NCBI RefSeq assembly: GCF_001314995.1
Contig: NZ_CP012938.1
Coordinates: 5,890,001-5,954,000, forward strand
Reading direction: 5' to 3'
Length of the DNA: 64,000 nt
Source of the DNA: Bacteroides ovatus
GTDB lineage: Bacteria > Bacteroidota > Bacteroidia > Bacteroidales > Bacteroidaceae
Position numbers and translations under genes: made by a program. A model generated the notes under the pieces. That model had not been told where the DNA came from. It ran no database searches and saw nothing but the letters and a program-made list of their open reading frames with translations. Positions 54,424-62,273 of this stretch are shown piece by piece. Numbering within the stretch: the stretch's first letter is position 1; the number at the start of each line of letters is the position of its first letter.

Positions 54424-55599
54424 TCATTTCTCTTTCCTGATTTCAATCTTTTTCTCTTGATTGTCTTTCTTGACAATAATATAACCGGTATCACCGGGGA
54501 TGGCGTTCATGATATCTTCCACAGCCATTTGGCTCATGGGACAATCGTCCAAAGAAGTACCGTTGATATTAATCACCTGGTCGCCGAAAGCAACTTTATC
54601 TTTCATGCTGTCCCAGATCGTTGTAATTTCGAATCTGTCATTGCGTGGCAGAATACTCACGTTCCAGAGAGCGGGAGCACCGCCCATGTCGGTTTTTCCT
54701 TCTTCAAACGGGAAAAAGTAGAATCGTCTGCGCATATAATCGATAATTACTTTACCGTATTCCAGTAAATCCACCCCGATGATGCTTCCATTCATCACTG
54801 TGGTCGTACTACCCACGTTCGTGAATTCTTTCCCCATGATGTTGATAGGAGGAACAGTCACCTTCTTTATATCCACCGGCTTGCCTAGACCTGTTATTCC
54901 GGCAGCTACGATACCATATCCATGGTTAGTAACTTTCGAAATGTCAGACAGCCTTTCATAATCTTCTGTAGAATAAAGCAGAAAGCCTCCCGCACCTGTA
55001 TCGAACAGAACCTTGAAGTCATTGTCCCCTAAGCGGACATTGACAATGGAGTGATGATCCGTCTCATCCAACAGCGGAATCCCATCCGTTACTTTTAGTC
55101 CTTCGGGACGATACGGATAATTGATAACCATTATTTTAGAACGGGAATCGAATGTGACTACCGACTGTGCGAAAGCGTCTCCTCCAAGAATACCGACAAC
55201 CCCTAGTCCGGTGAAGAATGGATTCTTAGGCAGTACCATCGTCTTCAACTGCTTGATTTTATAGTTTTCCCCGATAGAAACATTCTGTACGTGCGCTTCC
55301 TGATAATTGGAGCCTTGTGCATTCACATCGGAGATACGCATATATCCTGCGGCAGTAGCTTTCATTTCCGTTGCGGCATCATACATCGTTCCGGTTCTTC
55401 CTCCCGTATCGACGATATATTTCACTTTTATACCGTTAACAGTGACGGGGATAATGATTTTCTCTTGTATAAACTCATAAGGAATGGTGTCGCAAACCTT
55501 ATTCCGGATTTGCGCTGCCATTCTTTGTCCGCAGTTTAGAAATAATAGCAGCCATAAGCCGGTCAGTATTCCTATACTTTTCATATTATTCTTTTTCAT
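54424..55599 (-). CDS. retropepsin-like aspartic protease with PDZ domain (second copy)
   Basis: A 391-residue exported protein. Two retropepsin halves carry intact DTG motifs: Asp64-Thr-Gly ([12 protein letters not shown]) and Asp199-Thr-Gly ([12 protein letters not shown]), so one chain could form a complete active site, as in pepsin. A PDZ domain follows (about 310-391; [17 protein letters not shown]). The start at 55599 overlaps the preceding stop by 14 bases; an ATG at 55584 would avoid the overlap and still leave a signal peptide. Its substrate is unknown. It is the middle member of three tandem related genes. Confidence 0.88.
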   Translation of the reverse strand: MKKNNMKSIGILTGLWLLLFLNCGQRMAAQIRNKVCDTIPYEFIQEKIIIPVTVNGIKVKYIVDTGGRTGTMYDAATEMKATAAGYMRISDVNAQGSNYQEAHVQNVSIGENYKIKQLKTMVLPKNPFFTGLGVVGILGGDAFAQSVVTFDSRSKIMVINYPYRPEGLKVTDGIPLLDETDHHSIVNVRLGDNDFKVLFDTGAGGFLLYSTEDYERLSDISKVTNHGYGIVAAGITGLGKPVDIKKVTVPPINIMGKEFTNVGSTTTVMNGSIIGVDLLEYGKVIIDYMRRRFYFFPFEEGKTDMGGAPALWNVSILPRNDRFEITTIWDSMKDKVAFGDQVININGTSLDDCPMSQMAVEDIMNAIPGDTGYIIVKKDNQEKKIEIRKEK

Positions 55600-56728
55600 A
55601 GATAATATCCTTTACTCCGGAAGCTGTCTCAATCGTCAGTTTCGTCTTCTTTTTCTCTTTTAATTCCGGTATTCCGTTCAGAATACTTTCGCAGAAGTCA
55701 TATTTCTTAGCAGGTTTGCCATTGATTTTAACTACCTTGTCTCCGACTGCTATCTTACCTTTCGTACTGCTCCATACGGTAGATACAAACAAATCTCCGT
55801 CTTTGACCGTTAAGTCAAAGTTGTTACCTTGATTGTTTATTTCATTGTCCGGTTGAAATGCTTCGAAATAGAATCTTCCGCGTGGATAGTCAATGGTCAC
55901 TTTACCGTATTGCAACAGTTTGACGCCCAATAATGTGTAAGGGTGATTGTTGGTGCTGGTTGTTACGTTACGGAATTTGGTGGCTCCGACTGATAGCAAT
56001 GGAATACGAACCCTGTAAGAAGAAGCTTTGTCCGCCTGGCCAGATACTCCGATACTCCCTTCTCCATACCCTTCGGAAACCACTTCCATAGAGGCTTCCA
56101 GTTTGATTTTTTCAAAATCACTTTCGATAAGTGATAACAGACTGGGACTACCTGTATCGAATAATACATTTATATTGCTAACCGGAGCTATTTGTATGCT
56201 GACGATCGGCATACCGCCCCCTTTGGTGAAATTCAACATCTTTCGTAAAGACACTGTCGATGGCTTTTCAGCAGAGGTAACTATAATATTTTTGGCTTGT
56301 GAATCAATAGTGACAATGGTGTTGGCGAATAAATCACTGCCGATGATGCCATCTACTCCAAAACATTCCCAGCCTTTTACTTCATCAATGACCAGTGACG
56401 GAGCATTTTTGAAATTAATAACATGGTCGGGGGTAGTCAGGTTCTCTATCCGGGTAGTCTTGTAATAGCTTTCCACGTTATTCACATCCGTTACTTTAGC
56501 CGAGTCGGTGGCTGCCATTTGCAGTGCCTGGCAGGCTTGAGTCGTGAGTGCCGTACGTCCTCCTGTATCAAAAATGAAAGGACGTGCCGTGCCGTTCACT
56601 TTCATTTCGATAATCATCTTTTCACCTACCATCCGGTAAGGTATAGTTGCCTTATATTGTTGGGCGAATACAGGAACCGCCATGCAAAAGGCGACAACGG
56701 TTCCTATCATACGAGTCGTATACTTCAT
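55586..56728 (-). CDS. retropepsin-like aspartic protease with PDZ domain (first copy)
   Basis: A 380-residue exported protein with signal peptide (VVAFCMAVPVFAQQ). Two intact motifs are visible: Asp54-Thr-Gly (FIFDTGGRTAL) and Asp191-Thr-Gly (VLFDTGSPSLL). A C-terminal PDZ domain (about 300-380; GKIAVGDKVVKINGKPAKK) probably binds substrate or partner C-termini. It is a paralogue of the two downstream proteins. It starts 9 bases after the S8-like gene. Confidence 0.88.
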   Translation of the reverse strand: MKYTTRMIGTVVAFCMAVPVFAQQYKATIPYRMVGEKMIIEMKVNGTARPFIFDTGGRTALTTQACQALQMAATDSAKVTDVNNVESYYKTTRIENLTTPDHVINFKNAPSLVIDEVKGWECFGVDGIIGSDLFANTIVTIDSQAKNIIVTSAEKPSTVSLRKMLNFTKGGGMPIVSIQIAPVSNINVLFDTGSPSLLSLIESDFEKIKLEASMEVVSEGYGEGSIGVSGQADKASSYRVRIPLLSVGATKFRNVTTSTNNHPYTLLGVKLLQYGKVTIDYPRGRFYFEAFQPDNEINNQGNNFDLTVKDGDLFVSTVWSSTKGKIAVGDKVVKINGKPAKKYDFCESILNGIPELKEKKKTKLTIETASGVKDIIYEKE

Positions 56729-56737
56729 AAGCTAATT

Positions 56738-58444
56738 TTATTTGCTGACTTTTTCTGCTTCCAAAATTGCCTGATAAGCGTTTACAATACCTCCGGAAAT
56801 ACACAAATCATCGAAAAGGAACAAGTCTTGTGAAGGACTGTCGTTTACGCGGATTCCTTTTTCCACTTCCACCCCTTTGCGTGAAGTGACGCTCTTCAGT
56901 AGTATGTCACGGATTTGCGAGCCGGTTAATTTAGGGAAATATGATTTCACTAAGGCAGCTACACCGGCTACAGTAGCCGAAGCCATTCCTTCACCTGTAC
57001 CTTTTTGGTACGTATCACCCATATAGGATGAATAAATATCTGTTCCCGGTGCATAAAGATCGAGAGTAGTTGCACCGTAATTGGTGTTTAGTACCGGATT
57101 TCCATTCTTATCAGAAGAAGCAACCACCATAAAATTGGTAAGTTCTCCGTCTTTTCTCATCTTCCGGTTAGGGAAGAATTCATCTTTATCCATATCTACT
57201 GACAGATCCCAAACCGGAACTATTACCAATGCTCCTTTCTTTTCAGCTTCTTTCAGCGCATCTGCTACCCATTGTCTCTGTTCTTCCGGGTATAACGAAT
57301 TTTGTTCCGGCAATAAAATAATATCCGCTCCGTGGTTTACTGCATACCGGATGGCCAGTGCCATATCTTTTAAATAAGGTTCTCCTTCTCCCGGATGAAT
57401 ACGTAAAGTCATAATTTCTGCATTATCGGCAATACCGTTACTTCCGACACCGTTGTCGCGTTTGGCTGCGATCACTCCCGCTTTCATAACTCCTGTTGCT
57501 GCGTCAGACGTCAACAGTACATTATTGCCATATTGTGTGTCGTTAATATCCAAGGGATTATCACCTACAATTTCTTTCCGGTTATCAGTTCCGTATTTCT
57601 TTAAAGCATCTTCATAGGACGTTTTGGCTGTTGCTACACTTTTCTTTCCCATATTTTGATATACGGGTTCCCATTTATCCGTATTATAGATACTGAAATA
57701 GTAGGCAGTAAACACAAAGGCAACTTCTGAAAGACTGTCTCTTTCTGCTTTGGGATCATAACAACTTTGGAAGTCCTCAACGGTTAACTCTTTTCCGGGG
57801 AAGCGTTTTTTCATGTCCTTATCGAACTTTTCAACATATTCTTCTATTACATAAGAAAGTTGGAGACCACCATAGGTTCCTCCGATTCTTGATTCCGGCA
57901 TGACTTTATAGCGATAGTAGTTATATTCTTCCATATTTTCCGGTACGGGAACTTCTTGGCGTTTTCCATTGACAATCTTATAGTACTTTTTTCCATCGAA
58001 AATATAGTCAGCATATTTATCTTTTAGGCGGAAAAATTCACGTTCTCCTTCGCGCGTCAGAGCTTCCATTACTTGACCGTCTTTACCTCCGATGAAGTTC
58101 CAGCCATTGATATCGTCAACAAGCCCGTTTTTATCATCATCTTTTTGGTTTAGTTTTTCTTTCGGGTTCATCCAGATTGCATGTTTCAGGTCTTCGTGTT
58201 CTACGTCCATTCCTGTTCCGATCAATGCAACAACCGGTCTTTTTTTAGCTTTCTTTTTGTTAGCTTTCAGATACTCGTAAGCCTTGTTTACTTCGGCACC
58301 ATATACACTGTCTTTGTCGAAAGAACAGTTAAACCAGTCCAGTTCGGATTGTTTCTTTTGTGTTTCTGCTTCTTGTTTGACTAACTGAGCCGATACTGTA
58401 ATGCTGATAAAACAGCATACGATAGGAAATATAAGTTTCTTCAT
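56738..58444 (-). CDS. S8 subtilase-fold pseudo-peptidase
   Basis: A 568-residue exported protein (signal peptide to Ala19) with a recognisable subtilisin fold. Every catalytic position is replaced when aligned on flanking motifs. The Asp motif VIDTGID reads LIGTGMD, so Asp becomes Gly76. The HGTHVAG motif reads TGVMKAG, so the catalytic His becomes Thr317. The GTSMA motif reads GEGMA, so the Ser becomes Gly486. The oxyanion Asn region reads PVWDLS, so the Asn is probably Asp413. The conserved framework (GWNFIGGKDG, AIRYAVNHGADII, VAGVAALVKSYFPKLT) is intact and the frame is open, so it looks like a maintained pseudo-enzyme, not a decaying gene. It lies 30 bases after the TlpA gene. Confidence 0.87.
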   Translation of the reverse strand: MKKLIFPIVCCFISITVSAQLVKQEAETQKKQSELDWFNCSFDKDSVYGAEVNKAYEYLKANKKKAKKRPVVALIGTGMDVEHEDLKHAIWMNPKEKLNQKDDDKNGLVDDINGWNFIGGKDGQVMEALTREGEREFFRLKDKYADYIFDGKKYYKIVNGKRQEVPVPENMEEYNYYRYKVMPESRIGGTYGGLQLSYVIEEYVEKFDKDMKKRFPGKELTVEDFQSCYDPKAERDSLSEVAFVFTAYYFSIYNTDKWEPVYQNMGKKSVATAKTSYEDALKKYGTDNRKEIVGDNPLDINDTQYGNNVLLTSDAATGVMKAGVIAAKRDNGVGSNGIADNAEIMTLRIHPGEGEPYLKDMALAIRYAVNHGADIILLPEQNSLYPEEQRQWVADALKEAEKKGALVIVPVWDLSVDMDKDEFFPNRKMRKDGELTNFMVVASSDKNGNPVLNTNYGATTLDLYAPGTDIYSSYMGDTYQKGTGEGMASATVAGVAALVKSYFPKLTGSQIRDILLKSVTSRKGVEVEKGIRVNDSPSQDLFLFDDLCISGGIVNAYQAILEAEKVSK

Positions 58445-58474
58445 TGTTGATGAGTTATAATTTATACAATCTAG

Positions 58475-59482
58475 TTATTTTCTTATTTTTAAAATGGCTT
58501 CACGCACCTGTTCACCCCGGACATTACGTGCAGCGAGTTTGCCTTCTTTGTCAATGACAACGAGGAAAGGGATGGAGTAGAAACCGTAAGCAGCCTGAAT
58601 AGCGCTTGGAGTCTTGCTGTTTTTGGGAAATCCTGTTTTATCCCACAACATCACCCACGGCAGTTTTTCTTCATCCAGCATTTTTCTCCATTTTGCTTCG
58701 CTGTCATCCAACGAAACACTGATGAATTCTAAATCATCCGCTTTCAGATCATTATATATTGTCAGCATACTGCGCATCTCTTTGCGGCAAGGACCACACC
58801 AGGAAGCACAGAAATCCAGTACGACAATTTTTCCACGGAAGTCTTTTAAACTTACACTCTTTCCATTGCTGTCAATGAACGTAAAACCAGGACATTCTGC
58901 ACCGATGATCTGGTGGGAGAGAACTTCTACTTTGTTGATTAACCATTTGGCAGACAAAGAATTCCTATCTTGTTCCGGTATCATATCCAATAACATTTTG
59001 TTGGATGGGTAATCATTCACATCTGCCAGATAAGCTAATGCTGACGCCATGGCAGGCGTCAGTTTTTCTTTGGCAGAAGTCGAGATTGTTGCTTTATCCG
59101 GATCTCTTTCGGCCGGCATATAGTTTTGTAAAGTCAGAAACGGATCAATGCCGGTGAATGAAAGTGAGCTTTGTTCGGGATTCTTTTCATCGAAAAAGCC
59201 ATTGATACTAACAGAAGTATTTTCAAAGTAAATGTTTTGTTCCGTTTTCCCGATACATAGCGTATATACGTCGGGCTGGATCTCTTTCTTTTCTGTTTCG
59301 AATACTCCGTTCTGGCTGATGGAACAAGTCAAAACAAGGTTTCCATTCAAATCTTTTACTTGTAAGGTAGTAGGTCTAAGTATCCTTAACTTTCCCTTAA
59401 ACTGCAGTCCGCCGTTGCTCCATAGGGAGGAGGTGGTGCATAAAAGCAATAGTATTAGTGAGAGTCTTTTTATTAATTCCAT
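58475..59482 (-). CDS. TlpA-like thiol:disulfide oxidoreductase with DUF4369-like domain
   Basis: A 335-residue exported protein (signal peptide to about residue 23). The N-terminal region (about 25-110) is beta-rich and resembles DUF4369. The C-terminal thioredoxin domain (about 195-335) has CASWCGPCRKEM with Cys229 and Cys232, and the cis-Pro in FYSIPFLVVIDKEG. It probably reduces or isomerises disulfides in periplasmic partners, perhaps the proteins encoded around it. It starts 99 bases after the lipoprotein gene; the gap has no clear promoter or terminator. Confidence 0.9.
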   Translation of the reverse strand: MELIKRLSLILLLLCTTSSLWSNGGLQFKGKLRILRPTTLQVKDLNGNLVLTCSISQNGVFETEKKEIQPDVYTLCIGKTEQNIYFENTSVSINGFFDEKNPEQSSLSFTGIDPFLTLQNYMPAERDPDKATISTSAKEKLTPAMASALAYLADVNDYPSNKMLLDMIPEQDRNSLSAKWLINKVEVLSHQIIGAECPGFTFIDSNGKSVSLKDFRGKIVVLDFCASWCGPCRKEMRSMLTIYNDLKADDLEFISVSLDDSEAKWRKMLDEEKLPWVMLWDKTGFPKNSKTPSAIQAAYGFYSIPFLVVIDKEGKLAARNVRGEQVREAILKIRK

Positions 59483-59581
59483 AATATTGAGTTTTATAAT
59501 ATATCGTAAAGCAACGAATAGCTTTGTCGTTATCCGTATCTATTTTAATAACTTGGTTACTACTGGATAAAGAAAAAAGTT

Positions 59582-60643
59582 CTACCAGTCTCCCCAAGGA
59601 TCATCATCGTCATCTCCTGCATCAGCTTCTGGTAGTTCCGGATAAGGTTTGATATCCCATTCTTCCGGTCCTTGAGCGATAGCTTCCAGGTCAATATTGT
59701 ATTTTTTTAGATAATTGGTTACAAACTCGAACTTACTACTCATAAATGGATAGGTTGCCGAAGGCCACATTGCTTCCCGTTCTTCCTTAGTAAGACGCAT
59801 GGCTATTTGCATGTAACCGATAAATGTTTCTTTGGCTGTTGGAGGATTATCAGAATGTGGTTTACTATATTTTGCTGATAATGAATTTACATCACCGGGA
59901 TAGCCTCTTCTAAGATAATAATTAGGATCAGCTTTGCTTTCAATATCTTCATTTCTGACAATCTTAGTTGAATGGTCGAATCCTGCATCAAATTCATCTT
60001 CGGGTACGATAATGTTACCTCTGGTGATGGCTGTGTTTATAACTTCATCAATTATTTTGAAGCGACGCACAGTAAAACTGTCCTTGTTGCCGGCAATAGG
60101 GGTTTTCCATCCAGAGATTGGATCATCATAGGTGCTGTGAGCTGCATCTCCCCAGAAGCAAGTTACCCAGCAGTCAGTTTGGCTTTCTTCATGTTCGGAT
60201 AATGCTACATAATATTCTAACACTCCCGGTACAATGGAGGCAAATACCGAGTAATTGTATCCCACATACCAATACATGGGAAATACTCTGTCCGTAACTT
60301 CCCGATTAAGATAAGGGAATATATGATTTTTCATAAAAGTAATATAGAATGCCGCCATCTCCTCATTGAGACAATTTTCGAACACTCTTGTAGAGCCACC
60401 GATACCACCACCTGTCCAATTTTTATTGAGGTCTTTTTCTGTGATATCTTTATATATTATTTTCACTCCGAAGTCTTGGTAGATTTTCATGGCATCATTG
60501 TCCCAAGAATTATCTCCTTGGGGAAACTCAAATCCTCCGGCCTGTGCAAGTGGGTCTGGTGTCGGGATAATTGAATCATCTTCGTAGCAAGACGTGAATG
60601 TGAGACAGAACAATAATATCCATACGTTATATATTGGCTTCAT
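59582..60643 (-). CDS. Sus-locus lipoprotein resembling putative zinc-binding peptidases but lacking HExxH
   Basis: A 353-residue lipoprotein with lipobox FTSC (Cys19), so it is probably on the outer membrane surface. The C-terminal half (SLSAKYSKPHSDNPPTAKET, KFEFVTNYLKKYNIDLEAI) recalls the Bacteroidota putative zinc-binding metallopeptidase family (Peptidase_Mx1) that sits after SusC/SusD pairs. No HExxH is found; the equivalent stretch reads FKIIDEVINTAI. The last residues are very acidic (DAGDDDDDPWGDW). The family call is from memory and is uncertain. It lies 48 bases after the SusD gene. Confidence 0.55.
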   Translation of the reverse strand: MKPIYNVWILLFCLTFTSCYEDDSIIPTPDPLAQAGGFEFPQGDNSWDNDAMKIYQDFGVKIIYKDITEKDLNKNWTGGGIGGSTRVFENCLNEEMAAFYITFMKNHIFPYLNREVTDRVFPMYWYVGYNYSVFASIVPGVLEYYVALSEHEESQTDCWVTCFWGDAAHSTYDDPISGWKTPIAGNKDSFTVRRFKIIDEVINTAITRGNIIVPEDEFDAGFDHSTKIVRNEDIESKADPNYYLRRGYPGDVNSLSAKYSKPHSDNPPTAKETFIGYMQIAMRLTKEEREAMWPSATYPFMSSKFEFVTNYLKKYNIDLEAIAQGPEEWDIKPYPELPEADAGDDDDDPWGDW

Positions 60644-60691
60644 AATTTTCTGTTGTTTAGGATTAACGATCATTATTTTTATAATTTATAG

Positions 60692-62254
60692 TTAGTTTGT
60701 TATGGAAACTCCAACCCGTTCCGGACCGAACGGATTTTGTTCCAATAGTAAGTTTCTTTGCAATACATTTGGAGGTATAGGTAATACGTATGAAGGATCA
60801 TTTTTTGTTAATGTGTAAATTTTTCCTTCCCATTTGTGCTGTATGGAAGGCATGCCATATCGACGTAAGTCAAACCAGCGTTGGCCTTCGTAACAAAGTT
60901 CTTTTCTGCGTTCTTCACGTATCTTGGTAATAAGATCATCTCCACTCAATCCCGAAAAGGATGGTATGTTTCCTTCGTCATATCGTTTTTCCAGTAGTGC
61001 GTTCATAGTGGTGATAGCTTCTCCTTCTGCTTGACTCATGGCAGCAGCTTCAGCATAATTCAGATAAGCTTCTGCTACCCGGAAAGAGAGTGCGAAATAA
61101 TCACTGCTTCCGGAAGTGGGGACAGAACGGAGCGTCTTATATTTGCCATAGGGAAGATACGTATTATAAAATGTACTGCTCTCTGGGACATCTTCATTAT
61201 ACTGTATCTCCCGAGTAATATAACGATCTTTGCGTAAGTCACCTTCCGAGAAACTGTTAATCAACTCATCTGCTGCTTTGAATTTTCTTCTGGTATCGTT
61301 ATTATTCTTACCTTCCTTTTCAATATAACCTTCGTATTCACCTGTCAAATCTCTTATGGTTCCATAACTCCAGATAACTTCTGGAGAATCATAGGTGTTG
61401 AATGTATAATAAGGTTCTTTCATACCCGCTTCCGGTGCAGGGATTGTATTCAGATCGCGCAGTGAAAAGTTCCAATCTTTGATAACTTTTTCTGCATACG
61501 TTTTTGCCTCTTTCCAATTTTCCATATAGAGAGCCACACGTGATTTTAATAATTGCACCATAGGTAGGCTAACGAGGTAGTTTGGCTCATATTGTTGTGC
61601 GGCGGAGAGAGTCAAGAATAAACGTTCTGCTTCGTTTAGGTCGGCAACAATCTGTAGATATACTTCCTCTACCGTATTTCGTTTCATCAGTACCTCACCT
61701 TCATCTCTCATTTTACTGTCAATTTTTAGAGGAACTCCCAATGATTCTTTGTCGTAATTATATGGAAGTCCGTATTGATTAACCAGCATATAATAGAAGA
61801 AAGCCCTCAAAGCATAGGATTGTGCCTTGATGTAATTTTTTTCAGCTTCTGTACCGGACACTTCGTCAGTATAATCAAGTGCAGCATTGGCTCCTAAAAT
61901 ATATTCATAAAGGTTTCCCCATGTATTGCTCGGCTCTTGTCCTAATTTTTGTTGCATTTCGAACATATTGGGTTGCCAACTGTACAGTACCTCGAATGTT
62001 TCCATTTTTCCCTGTTCATTTTCAGGGAATTCGTAACCCTCCACTTGATTTTGATCGATATCATCTGCAAGTATTTCCAAATAGGCTAGAAATTTGGTAT
62101 TCCCTTGTTGGGGATAAGCCTCTCCAATAAGCATCTCCTGTAATGCATTGGCATCCTTGGGGATGTATTTGCTTTGTGACTTGGGCTCTAAGAAATCACT
62201 GCAGGCAGTGAGACTTGTCAATGTAATTGTATAGATTAAATATTTAAGTTTCAT
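60692..62254 (-). CDS. SusD/RagB family nutrient-binding lipoprotein
   Basis: A 520-residue surface lipoprotein (lipobox LTAC, Cys18) that captures ligand and forms the lid on the SusC channel. The mature part begins SDFLEPKSQSKY. It has the TPR-like helical pairs and the characteristic C-terminal KIREERRKELCYEGQRWFDLRRYGMP. In RagB the ligand is peptide and in SusD it is glycan; the neighbouring protease-like genes favour peptide, as an inference. It lies 19 bases after the SusC gene. Confidence 0.95.
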   Translation of the reverse strand: MKLKYLIYTITLTSLTACSDFLEPKSQSKYIPKDANALQEMLIGEAYPQQGNTKFLAYLEILADDIDQNQVEGYEFPENEQGKMETFEVLYSWQPNMFEMQQKLGQEPSNTWGNLYEYILGANAALDYTDEVSGTEAEKNYIKAQSYALRAFFYYMLVNQYGLPYNYDKESLGVPLKIDSKMRDEGEVLMKRNTVEEVYLQIVADLNEAERLFLTLSAAQQYEPNYLVSLPMVQLLKSRVALYMENWKEAKTYAEKVIKDWNFSLRDLNTIPAPEAGMKEPYYTFNTYDSPEVIWSYGTIRDLTGEYEGYIEKEGKNNNDTRRKFKAADELINSFSEGDLRKDRYITREIQYNEDVPESSTFYNTYLPYGKYKTLRSVPTSGSSDYFALSFRVAEAYLNYAEAAAMSQAEGEAITTMNALLEKRYDEGNIPSFSGLSGDDLITKIREERRKELCYEGQRWFDLRRYGMPSIQHKWEGKIYTLTKNDPSYVLPIPPNVLQRNLLLEQNPFGPERVGVSITN

Positions 62255-62273
62255 ATCTTTCTTTGTTTATAGT

